Assembly: GCA_002371235.1 (NCBI GenBank) | Contig: DFGN01000001.1 | Coordinates: 1-30,400, forward strand | Direction of reading: 5' to 3' | DNA: 30,400 bases | DNA from: Candidatus Saccharibacteria bacterium UBA3749 | GTDB taxonomy: Bacteria > Patescibacteriota > Saccharimonadia > Saccharimonadales > Saccharimonadaceae | In this document: positions 9,909-15,905 of the stretch, one piece after another | Layout: the number at the start of each line of letters is the position of its first letter | Numbering within the stretch: the first letter of the stretch is position 1 | Made by a program: the position numbers and the translations under genes | The notes under the pieces: generated by a model | Database searches by the model: none | What the model was told of the DNA's origin: nothing | What the model saw: only the letters and a program-made list of their open reading frames with translations

Positions 9909-10090
9909 TCATATAATGGTTAAATCCCCCAAGAAAAACTTGGAAAGGGCGTGGGGCTATCCGGTACCTATAATCTTAACTATTGACCGCAGCCCCGATC
10001 GCCTTCCCTTTTGACCGCTTCACGAATAGTGAAGCAAATGTCCTTATAGTTTGTTTCTTTCGCTCTTGTTTATGCTATTTGGAATGTGCT

Positions 10091-10215
10091 AACGAAAGAT
10101 TTAACTATGAGCTCTACGCCATTTTATTTTTATGGATTTGGCGGAGCTCTAGGTAATTCCTAAAAGTGTAATTTATGGCTAGAAATTACCTTTTCGCCCG
10201 CTAAATCTGGCGTTA
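10091..10215. ncRNA. Candidate structured RNA, three-way junction
   Basis: A closing helix pairs AACG + AGATTTA (about 10091-10104) with TAAATCT + CGTT (about 10202-10214) across a 2x2 internal loop. It encloses hairpin 1, GAGCTC-TA-CGCC with GGCG-GA-GCTC (10109-10149), and hairpin 2, AGGTAATT with AATTACCT (10151-10191). The pairing is seen directly. That it is transcribed, and on which strand, is not known. No known RNA family was recognised. Confidence 0.35.
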
Positions 10216-10333
10216 TGGTTTGTTTTTCATTTTTTAAAGTTCCTTTTGTTTGTGGTTTTTATTTAGTCATCTCGACTGTCTTTATACTAGCATAAGTTCA
10301 ATAAAAAATCAAGGTATTTGTTCATTTTTATAG

Positions 10334-10348
10334 AAGTAATTATTACAA
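10334..10348. promoter_or_regulatory. Candidate 7-1-7 operator (Fur/Zur/PerR-like geometry)
   Basis: AAGTAAT-T-ATTACAA matches the 7-1-7 layout with core TAATNATTA used by Fur-superfamily repressors, with one mismatch between arms. A closely similar box lies 130 bp away. No regulator gene is in the window. Confidence 0.25.
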
Positions 10349-10461
10349 CATCTTCTCTAATTTTTCCCTGTTCTATTTTATTATTCATTTTGTTGTATTT
10401 TTTACAACAAAATTCAAAATTTTGCCTGATTATGGATTATGTAAAATTGACATTTTGGCTA

Positions 10462-10480
10462 TGTTGTAATGATTACAACA
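10462..10480. promoter_or_regulatory. Perfect 9-1-9 palindrome, Fur/Zur-like operator candidate
   Basis: TGTTGTAAT-G-ATTACAACA is a perfect palindrome containing the 7-1-7 core TTGTAAT-N-ATTACAA, close to the Bacillus Zur and PerR box layout. The half-site TGTTGTA also forms the 10388-10412 hairpin and recurs at about 10587. It lies just upstream of the 78-bp repeats. Confidence 0.35.
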
Positions 10481-10492
10481 CCGAATTATCGC

Positions 10493-10570
10493 ATTCCGTG
10501 GTCGACTTTTGACTAAAGCAAAAGTCGTCCCCGGTCAGTCGTTTTGTAGATTAGATGATGGAAATAGTGA
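10493..10570 (+). repeat. 78-bp direct repeat, copy 1
   Basis: Starts ATTCCGTGGTCGAC and ends GATGATGGAAATAGTGA. It matches copy 2 at exactly 100 bp distance with three visible base differences. It contains a perfect 8-bp hairpin (CGACTTTT / AAAAGTCG, 10503-10527). Its first bases share TTCCGTGGT with the sequence across the ssrA 3' end. Confidence 0.85.
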
Positions 10571-10592
10571 AGCCACTATACTACTATGTTGT

Positions 10593-10670
10593 ATTCCGTG
10601 GTCGACTTTTGACCAAAGCAAAAGTCGTCCCCGGTCAGTCGTTTTGTAGGTTAGATGATGGAAACAGTGA
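10593..10670 (+). repeat. 78-bp direct repeat, copy 2
   Basis: Second copy of the unit at 10493. The hairpin CGACTTTT / AAAAGTCG is conserved at 10603-10627 and one difference falls in its loop. Its last 25 bases form the left arm of the large palindrome at 10646-10782. Confidence 0.85.
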
Positions 10671-10782
10671 GACTATTTTAATTTAGGCTAGTCTTCTCCC
10701 CAAATAAACAAGTTTATTTGGGTCGAGACTAGGCCTAAATTAAAAATAAGCCATACGGCTTATTTTCCATCATCTAACCTAC
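10646..10782. repeat. 137-bp nested palindrome
   Basis: The outer arms are a perfect 19-bp inverted repeat (10646-10664 and 10764-10782). Inside, a 19-bp helix with one bulge pairs 10676-10694 with 10726-10745. A perfect 11-bp helix with a 2-base loop pairs CCCAAATAAAC (10699-10709) with GTTTATTTGGG (10712-10722). A side hairpin AATAAGCC / GGCTTATT (10745-10764) doubles as the ssrA terminator. This is far more self-complementarity than a terminator needs and may be a small non-autonomous mobile element with terminal inverted repeats. Confidence 0.75.
10739..10764 (-). terminator. Rho-independent terminator of ssrA
   Basis: On the minus strand, AATAAGCC-GTAT-GGCTTATT is followed by a T-rich tail about 36 bases downstream of the tmRNA 3' end. 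Confidence 0.65.
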
Positions 10783-10799
10783 CCCTAAATCTCGTTCCG

Positions 10800-11159
10800 T
10801 GGTGGAGCTGCCGGATACTGCCTCCGGGTCCGAAACATCACTGGGTTATAATTCTACGCGCATAGCTACTTATTTCGTCTTGGCCAATTCTGTTAGCAAC
10901 AAGTAGCAAAACTAACAAAAGCCATAGCTGTTTTTCGTGTTATATTTCGCCAGTTAAATAACCTTATTCTCGTAATATGATAATCCGGGTACTACGAAAA
11001 CTCACGCTCGGACCAGCCTATAATTAAACTAAACTAGGCATAAGCTGGCATGTACATGACATGCGCAGTTTTAGTGTTTTTAGCACTTATTGAATACTTA
11101 CGGTATTTAATCGACGCGCCTTATAACTGTTAATATCCCGTCTAAGCTTTGTCAGCCCC
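10800..11159 (-). ncRNA. ssrA: Transfer-messenger RNA (tmRNA)
   Basis: A 360-nt tmRNA that rescues stalled ribosomes with SmpB and tags the nascent chain for proteolysis. The 5' end GGGGCTGA and the downstream GACGGGAT match the family. The 3' end TTTCGGAC...CAGCTCCACCA matches E. coli almost exactly and encodes CCA. The 7-bp acceptor pairs GGGGCTG with CAGCTCC and keeps the G3-U70 alanine identity pair. The likely tag frame starts at GCT AAA AAC and reads AKNTKTAHVMYMPAYA before TAG. The T-stem is intact (CCGGA/TCCGG), but the T-loop is GGCAGTA instead of the usual TTCRANY, which is odd. An extended -10 promoter lies upstream and a terminator downstream. Confidence 0.92.
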
Positions 11160-11169
11160 AACTCTTTAT

Positions 11170-11175
11170 ATTATA
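11170..11175 (-). promoter_or_regulatory. ssrA promoter, extended -10
   Basis: TATGGTATAAT on the minus strand, about 10 bases upstream of the tmRNA 5' end. The -35 is weak (TATACA at 11193-11198). Confidence 0.7.
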
Positions 11176-11300
11176 CCATAACCTCATCTGATTGTATATC
11201 TACGGCATGAGAAGTGTCGAGTTAATTGTCCGTCCATCACGTTTTTCGCACCAATTCATGTATTTAATATCTTAATTCTTTCCAATTATTCGTGCAAGAA

Positions 11301-11333
11301 AAAGACCGGTAACTGCGAGGAAAACCGGTCTTT
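11301..11333. terminator. Terminator-like hairpin with no gene ending at it
   Basis: Perfect 10-bp inverted repeat AAAGACCGGT / ACCGGTCTTT with a 13-base loop and T-rich flanks on both strands. It stands between divergent genes, so it may end an unannotated small RNA or attenuate a long comM leader. Confidence 0.45.
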
Positions 11334-11588
11334 CTTTAGAGTGTGGAGTTATTTTGGCTAATTTTTGTTTTGACCTTTTGAATAATTTATTTATTCAAAA
11401 GCTATCTCTATAATATCGCGAAATAATGGTTATGTCAACACTTTTTTGATACTTTTTTTATACAATTTTTGCGAGTTTTCCACATGCTTTTTTCTAATAT
11501 CTGTTGCCTTTTTTGTATAACTAATTGTCATGTTTTTTCACAGGGTCTTTTTTTAGTGATTTATTTTAGCTAAAGCAGAATCGTGCGG

Positions 11589-11616
11589 TTGAAGAATTAT
11601 TCTTTCTGTGTTAAAT
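11589..11616 (+). promoter_or_regulatory. Possible comM promoter
   Basis: TTGAAG, a 16-base spacer and TTAAAT end 7 bases before the comM ATG, which has no Shine-Dalgarno. This would give a leaderless mRNA. Both hexamers match consensus at only 4 of 6 positions. Confidence 0.3.
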
Positions 11617-11623
11617 AGCACGC

Positions 11624-13138
11624 ATGATAGCAAAAATTCATTCAATAATTCCCTTCGGCTTTAATGCGAGGCTGGTCGAAGTCGAAGGCGATATGAATCG
11701 TGGACTGCCAGCTTTTAATATTGTCGGAATGGCCAATAAGACAATCAACGAAGCAAAAGAGCGCGTGAGGAGCGCCGTGGTTAATTCTGGTTTTTCATTT
11801 CCAGACAAGAAAGTAACTATCAACCTGGCTCCTGCCGACCTGCAAAAGGATGGAGCATATTTGGATTTGCCAATTGCACTTTCGGTTATGCTACTTTCCG
11901 GGCAGATAATCGGTCCCGACGTAGAGAAACGCATATTTGTTGGCGAATTATCCCTTGATGGCAAAATCAGACCAGTGAAAGGTATCATAAATATAGTTGA
12001 AGCGGCTAAAAAAGCCGGATTCAGAACAATATACGTACCACTTGCCAATCTAGACCAGGCTTCGCTAGTTTCTGGTATTACCATTTATGGTATCGAATCG
12101 CTTCAAAATTTATATCTAGCACTAAAAGAACAGGCCACGCTACGAACGAATTCCGAACATAGCTTTGCGATATCAAAAAAATCAACCAGTGCAGATGGCC
12201 CTTTTCTTGACCATATTCTAGGGCAAAAACTAGCCAAACGTGCGATAGAAATCGCCATTGCTGGACATCATAATTTACTAATATCTGGTCCGCCTGGCGC
12301 CGGAAAAACCCTACTAGCAAAAACCGCAGCTAATCTTTTACCCGATTTAACGACTGAAGAAATGATTGATATTACTAAAATCTATTCAATCGCTGGCCTT
12401 TCTAGTGATAATGTGATAACAGAACGCCCATTCAGATCGCCACACCATAGTGCGAGTGCAATTTCTGTGATTGGTGGACTTTCTGGCCCCGGTGAAATAT
12501 CTCTCGCACATAAGGGAGTACTATTCCTAGACGAAATACCAGAATTTCCACGTTCTGTGCTTGAGGCTCTGCGGCAACCGCTTGAAGATAGAACTATTTC
12601 AATATCGAGGGCGGGACAGAAAACAACTTATCCAGCAGATTTTATACTAATTGCCACGATGAACCCTTGCCCTTGCGGTTTCTTGGACGATCCGACACAT
12701 GAGTGCAAGTGTACACAGCAACAAATCCTAAACTATAACAAGAAGATTTCTGGACCACTACTTGATCGAATCGATATGAGTATAACAGTCGAAAAAGTAG
12801 ACAACCAATCATTAAGGAGTCCAATCCAAAACAAATGTTCTGAACATGCTGTTGTAAAAAATACTATAACAGAGGCAATTTCGCGACAACAATCCCGGTA
12901 CGGTCGAAATGGAGTGTATAACGGTTCCCTATCCTCGTTCCAGGTTTCAAAACTCATGAAACTTGAACCTGAAGCCGAAAGATTATTAGCCGCCGCATCC
13001 GAAAAGCTTAATCTTTCCGCGCGCTCATATTTCAAAACAATTAAAGTTGCACAGACTATTGCCGATTTAGACAAGTCTGGAACAATACAAGCTAAGCATC
13101 TAGCGGAAGCGCTAACTTATCGTAGGAAGTGGTCTTAG
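11624..13138 (+). CDS. comM: ComM/YifB family AAA+ ATPase (Mg-chelatase-like)
   Basis: A hexameric AAA+ helicase of the ComM (YifB) family, which promotes branch migration when single-stranded DNA taken up by natural transformation recombines with the chromosome. Order of domains: an N-terminal Lon-like ChlI domain (residues 1-165, starting IHSIIPFGFNARLVEVE), Walker A GPPGAGKT at about 222-229, the Mg-chelatase ATPase with Walker B GVLFLDEIPEF near 299, a four-cysteine patch NPCPCGF...ECKC near 347-365, and the C-terminal helical domain (LSARSYFKTIKVAQTIADL). At 504 residues it is full length. It stands alone as a plus-strand gene. With the secretion-type ATPase in this window it hints at DNA uptake and incorporation. 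Confidence 0.93.
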   Translation: MIAKIHSIIPFGFNARLVEVEGDMNRGLPAFNIVGMANKTINEAKERVRSAVVNSGFSFPDKKVTINLAPADLQKDGAYLDLPIALSVMLLSGQIIGPDVEKRIFVGELSLDGKIRPVKGIINIVEAAKKAGFRTIYVPLANLDQASLVSGITIYGIESLQNLYLALKEQATLRTNSEHSFAISKKSTSADGPFLDHILGQKLAKRAIEIAIAGHHNLLISGPPGAGKTLLAKTAANLLPDLTTEEMIDITKIYSIAGLSSDNVITERPFRSPHHSASAISVIGGLSGPGEISLAHKGVLFLDEIPEFPRSVLEALRQPLEDRTISISRAGQKTTYPADFILIATMNPCPCGFLDDPTHECKCTQQQILNYNKKISGPLLDRIDMSITVEKVDNQSLRSPIQNKCSEHAVVKNTITEAISRQQSRYGRNGVYNGSLSSFQVSKLMKLEPEAERLLAAASEKLNLSARSYFKTIKVAQTIADLDKSGTIQAKHLAEALTYRRKWS

Positions 13139-13187
13139 GAACTAGCAATTTACAGCATCTATACACTGGTGTTAGATTTTCTGATGC

Positions 13188-13202
13188 ATAGCACAGTGCT
13201 AT
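13188..13202. repeat. Small perfect palindrome
   Basis: ATAGCAC-A-GTGCTAT, a 7-1-7 perfect inverted repeat between comM and the infC promoter. It has no T-run, so it is either a weak comM 3' hairpin or a protein-binding site. Confidence 0.35.
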
Positions 13203-13228
13203 AAACCTAGAATAATCATATGGTTTTC

Positions 13229-13257
13229 TTGCTTTTTTGCCTAGTATTTGATATAAT
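13229..13257 (+). promoter_or_regulatory. Promoter of the infC-rpmI-rplT-rpmB operon
   Basis: TTGCTT, a 17-base spacer and TATAAT, with TTTGA before the -10 (extended type). Transcription would begin near 13264, giving a short leader of about 30 bases. Confidence 0.75.
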
Positions 13258-13293
13258 TAAAGACAGGTTAATTCAAGAGAAGAAAGGACTACT

Positions 13294-13812
13294 ATCAAAA
13301 ACAACTCACGAACTAGATTAAACGGAGAAATTCGTTATCCCAAAGTTCGCGTTATAGGTTCTAATGGTGAGCAGCTAGGTATTATGTCTAGTCGTGATGC
13401 TCAGCTTCTGGCGAATAAACAGGGGGTAGATTTAGTGGAAATTGCCGCTAATGCTACTCCGCCGGTCGTTAAAACGATTGATTGGGGCAAATACCAATAT
13501 CAAAAGATGAAGGAAGAGGCCAAGAATCGCAAAAAAGCTCGCTCGAAACAACCCGAGCTAAAACAGATGAAGATTGGACTCAAGATTTCAGATAACGACC
13601 TTAACATTAAAGTTCGCAAAATGCGCGGTTTCCTAGATGACGGAGACCGAGTGAAGATTCTAGTAGTCTTCAAGGGTCGCGAGATAGCGCACACAGAGTT
13701 AGGTCCAGAGATGATAAAGAAAATCTTGGAACTTCTGGGGAGCGACATCGTCATTGAGAGCAAACAGCAAATGAGTGGACGGAATCTGTCAATTCAGGTT
13801 CGCAAAAAATAG
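13294..13812 (+). CDS. infC: Translation initiation factor IF-3, AUC start
   Basis: IF-3 binds the 30S subunit, blocks premature 50S joining and checks the start codon. The first ATG, at 13384, falls inside the conserved N-domain. Reading upstream in frame, the family sequence continues (SRTRLNGEIRYPKVRVIG) to an ATC at 13294. That ATC lies 5 bases after an AGAAAGGA Shine-Dalgarno, with no in-frame AUG, GUG or UUG between. This fits the family habit of a non-AUG start (usually AUU) that IF-3 itself discriminates against, giving autoregulation. The protein is then 172 residues, close to E. coli (180). The C-domain shows KIGLKISDNDLNIKVRKMRGFL and a full KGREIAHTELG region. It leads rpmI, rplT and rpmB. 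Confidence 0.93.
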   Translation: MKNNSRTRLNGEIRYPKVRVIGSNGEQLGIMSSRDAQLLANKQGVDLVEIAANATPPVVKTIDWGKYQYQKMKEEAKNRKKARSKQPELKQMKIGLKISDNDLNIKVRKMRGFLDDGDRVKILVVFKGREIAHTELGPEMIKKILELLGSDIVIESKQQMSGRNLSIQVRKK

Positions 13813-13859
13813 CAGGACTAATACGAAAGAAGTATTTCCTACTTCCAAGGTTCCCTGCT
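13811..13859 (+). promoter_or_regulatory. Structured infC-rpmI spacer, possible L20 control site
   Basis: AGCAGG (overlapping the infC stop) pairs with CCTGCT at 13854-13859. Inside, GAAGTA pairs with TACTTC (13829-13845). In other bacteria ribosomal protein L20 represses this operon by binding structured RNA; a similar role here is inference. Confidence 0.4.
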
Positions 13860-13908
13860 TGCACATTTGGGGGACAATATCAACTATATAATATATAAAG
13901 GAAGCATT

Positions 13909-14103
13909 ATGCCAAAGTTAAAGACGCATAAGGGCACCGCGAAGCGGATTAAGATTACCGGTTCGGGTAAGCTAGTCAGAGGACGAGCTTTTGGGAATCA
14001 TATTCTCGCCAAAAAATCTAAAGCCAGGAAGCGCAATATGAAAACTGCTGCAACCATCAATGGCAAAATTAACAAGAATATTAAGAAAGCACTGGGGGTA
14101 TAA
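13909..14103 (+). CDS. rpmI: Large ribosomal subunit protein bL35
   Basis: A 64-residue L35 with the family start MPKLKTHKGTAKRIKITGSGK and strongly basic composition. A longer frame begins upstream at 13867, but the ATG at 13909 matches the family start and has an AAAGGAAG Shine-Dalgarno. It lies between infC and rplT in the classic order, and rplT begins 3 bases after its stop. Confidence 0.96.
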   Translation: MPKLKTHKGTAKRIKITGSGKLVRGRAFGNHILAKKSKARKRNMKTAATINGKINKNIKKALGV

Positions 14104-14105
14104 TT

Positions 14106-14453
14106 ATGAGAATTAAACGAGGTGTCGCGGCACACGCGAAACATAAGAAAATATTGAGTGCTGCCAAGGGTATGCAGCATTATCGCCGTCGTAGTTTTCG
14201 ACTAGGCAAGCAGGGCGTAATTAAAGCTTTACAGTATAGCTATAGAGATCGTCGCAATCGCAAACGTGATCTTCGCGCATTGTGGATTACTCGTATCAAT
14301 AATGCATCAAGGGAGCTCGGTCTTTCCTATTCCCAGCTGATTGCTGGCATGAAAGCCAAAAACATTTCCTTAGATCGTAAAGTATTGGCTGATCTTGCAG
14401 TGAATAATCCTGATGCATTTAAGGCAATCGTAACGGCAATAAAGGAGAAATAA
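14106..14453 (+). CDS. rplT: Large ribosomal subunit protein bL20
   Basis: L20 binds 23S rRNA early in 50S assembly and in several bacteria represses its own infC-rpmI-rplT operon. The 115-residue sequence carries the family blocks MRIKRGVAAHAKHKKIL, GMQHYRRRSFRLGKQGV and RRNRKRDLRALWITRINNA. The length is normal. It starts 3 bases after rpmI and is followed 2 bases later by rpmB. Confidence 0.97.
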   Translation: MRIKRGVAAHAKHKKILSAAKGMQHYRRRSFRLGKQGVIKALQYSYRDRRNRKRDLRALWITRINNASRELGLSYSQLIAGMKAKNISLDRKVLADLAVNNPDAFKAIVTAIKEK

Positions 14454-14454
14454 G

Positions 14455-14682
14455 ATGGCAATTTGTGAGATATCTGGTAAAGGTAAGATGTATGGCCACA
14501 ACGTGTCGTTCTCTCAACGCCATACACGTAAGGTCTTTAAGCCCAACGTAAGTAAAAGGACTTTGATTATAAATGGCCAGAAGATTAAGTGCAATGTTTC
14601 TACTTCTGCACTAAGAACTCTGAAAAAGAAAGGCCTGGTTGAAGCTCCTAAGGCTAAAACTGAAAAGAAGACGAGTAAATAA
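14455..14682 (+). CDS. rpmB: Large ribosomal subunit protein bL28
   Basis: A 75-residue L28 with CEISGKGKMYGHNVSFSQ, the RHTRKVFKPNV block and a basic Lys-rich tail. A GGAGAA Shine-Dalgarno lies at the end of rplT. Its place as the fourth gene of the infC operon is less common than elsewhere, where it often pairs with rpmG. A terminator follows at once. Confidence 0.93.
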   Translation: MAICEISGKGKMYGHNVSFSQRHTRKVFKPNVSKRTLIINGQKIKCNVSTSALRTLKKKGLVEAPKAKTEKKTSK

Positions 14683-14702
14683 TTTATTACTTGGACAAAA
14701 AT

Positions 14703-14724
14703 CCACCCGTGAGGGTGGCTTTTT
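14703..14724. terminator. Bidirectional terminator between rpmB and rnpB
   Basis: CCACCC-GTGA-GGGTGG with a T-run after it on the plus strand (CTTTTTG) and another on the minus strand (ATTTTTG). It serves the convergent rpmB operon and rnpB. Confidence 0.85.
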
Positions 14725-14728
14725 GTTA

Positions 14729-15062
14729 TGAGCCGTCACTAAGCCGGGTTCTGTAACTATATATAATATAGCCAGCAACCATCTATCTAGATATTACATT
14801 ACTGCAATATTCAAGCGGTGAGCGTGCGTCCCCGAGTAAGGGCTGATAGCACTCCTTGCAACAGGTAGGGTTTGCCGCCGCTCCATATCACTATAGAGCG
14901 TTGTGGGCTCTTACCCCACTCTTTTCACCTTTTCCCTTGCGGGTAGTTTTGTTTCTGTGGTACTTTCCCTATCCTTACGGACGGTCGCCGTTAGCGACTA
15001 CCTTACTCTGTGTTGCCCGGACTTTCCTCTTGGGTAACCCCAAGCGATTGCTTTTCGGGCTC
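14729..15062 (-). ncRNA. rnpB: RNase P RNA
   Basis: The catalytic RNA that removes tRNA 5' leaders, about 334 nt. Both universal blocks are present on the minus strand: GAGGAAAGTCCGGGC near the 5' end (15015-15029) and ACAGAACCCGGCTTA near the 3' end (14740-14754). The ends GAGCCCG and CGGCTC can form helix P1. A TATAAT -10 lies 6 bases before the inferred 5' end. Exact ends are inferred. Confidence 0.93.
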
Positions 15063-15068
15063 GTATAT

Positions 15069-15074
15069 ATTATA
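15069..15074 (-). promoter_or_regulatory. rnpB promoter, extended -10
   Basis: ATGATATAAT on the minus strand, 6 bases from the inferred rnpB 5' end. It has the same extended -10 form as other promoters in this window. Confidence 0.75.
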
Positions 15075-15089
15075 TCATGAAATGAATAA

Positions 15090-15905
15090 TTAGTGTTTAT
15101 TATTATGCCTTATTAAGTAGTTAATCTCGCGTCTTTTAATAATGCGAGATAGCTTACTGCCGAGAAATGATAGTTTTTTGGCTTTATAATAGCGTTTTTT
15201 TGCTTCTTCTGGTAATAAATGTTCCATTTTTGAACCCATTTTTTCTTCACAAGGTGGACACAATCCACACGGTGAACCGTTGATTGGCGAATGACAAAAC
15301 CACGTGGAGCGCATAATATCATCGTAGCCATTTTTCTTGGACCATTTGTCCATTTCTGGTTCAGTAATATCCCATATTGGAAAAAACATGTTTCCAAAAA
15401 CAAGGTTAACATCGGGATTGGACTTATCCTGATCGATTTTCGCTCCGTATGGTCCAGGAACCAACTTAATATAATTGATAAACAGTTTGTCGATTCCACC
15501 CAGAGAAGCGCCATCTTCGAGGCCTAAACCACGCAAATTTTCGAGACCCAAACCAACTAATCCGTAGCTCTTTGCCACAGTGGCAAGATAATCGTATTGT
15601 TTACCAATATGACCAACTTTTTTCATTAATCTTTTCCTTGCCCCTATAATAGACTGGTCTACCTTGATAGTCTTTAACTCAATGTTTTTAATTGGAACAA
15701 TGCTAGCCTTAGTGTCTGGATGTTTTACGATGGCCTGAATGATTCTAGCGATTGCCCGTTGCTCATACTCACGACTAAGGCGCTCTTCGTTGTAGATGTA
15801 AATTGGTTCTATAGTAATCGGGAGCCTAGACATCTTACAAAGCATAAAAGTAGAATCAAAGCCGCCAGTTATAAATAAGTGCACCACTTCGTTAGTATTG
15901 ACCAT
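15090..15905 (-). CDS. QueC-like PP-loop ATP pyrophosphatase
   Basis: A PP-loop (ExsB/QueC superfamily) enzyme that adenylates a substrate before attack by a nitrogen or sulfur nucleophile. The PP-loop is FITGGFDSTF near residues 11-20. The C-terminal zinc site CHSPINGSPCGLCPPC near 203-218 has the same C-x8-C-x2-C-x2-C spacing as QueC. At 271 residues it is longer than QueC (about 220-230). No other queuosine or deazapurine gene (queD, queE, folE, tgt) is in the window, so true preQ0 synthesis is not supported. It begins directly at the rimK stop, so it is translationally coupled to the RimB-like/RimK pair. QueC homologues in other contexts modify proteins or act in defence; the substrate here is unknown. 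Confidence 0.8.
   Translation of the reverse strand: MVNTNEVVHLFITGGFDSTFMLCKMSRLPITIEPIYIYNEERLSREYEQRAIARIIQAIVKHPDTKASIVPIKNIELKTIKVDQSIIGARKRLMKKVGHIGKQYDYLATVAKSYGLVGLGLENLRGLGLEDGASLGGIDKLFINYIKLVPGPYGAKIDQDKSNPDVNLVFGNMFFPIWDITEPEMDKWSKKNGYDDIMRSTWFCHSPINGSPCGLCPPCEEKMGSKMEHLLPEEAKKRYYKAKKLSFLGSKLSRIIKRREINYLIRHNNKH

Larger units (their letters stand above)
9909..10492. other. Gene-free AT-rich region with inverted repeats
   Basis: No open frame here is credible. The stretch contains a perfect 7-bp hairpin (GCTTCAC / GTGAAGC, 10018-10036), a possible three-way-junction RNA at 10091-10215, a 10-bp perfect hairpin with a T5 loop (10388-10412), and two 7-1-7 palindromes described separately. 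A 64-codon TTG-started hydrophobic frame from 10318 runs through the palindromes and is probably spurious. Confidence 0.6.
11176..11623. other. Gene-free region between divergent ssrA and comM
   Basis: No credible coding frame. It holds a terminator-like hairpin (11301-11333), a perfect 11-bp hairpin CTTTTGAATAA / TTATTCAAAAG (11375-11401), and a run of T-tracts from 11442 to 11567 that are partly helically phased. A possible comM promoter is described separately. Confidence 0.6.

Noticed and set aside
10318..10512. 64-codon TTG-started hydrophobic frame
   Set aside because: It runs through the palindromes and into the first 78-bp repeat; its hydrophobicity follows from T-rich DNA. Too weak to call a gene.
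10493..10670. CRISPR array
   Set aside because: Only two long 78-bp repeats with a 22-base spacer and no cas genes; unit length and structure do not fit.
14856..15080. 74-codon plus-strand frame
   Set aside because: It lies wholly across the RNase P RNA gene, whose conserved blocks are clear.
15300..15312. CCACGTGG-type palindromes as parS (also near 19765)
   Set aside because: They match the ParB site consensus over only about half its length and lie in coding DNA; chance is enough.
15090..15905. Calling the PP-loop gene queC outright
   Set aside because: The first PP-loop residue differs, it is longer, and no other queuosine or deazapurine genes are present, while it is locked to rimK.
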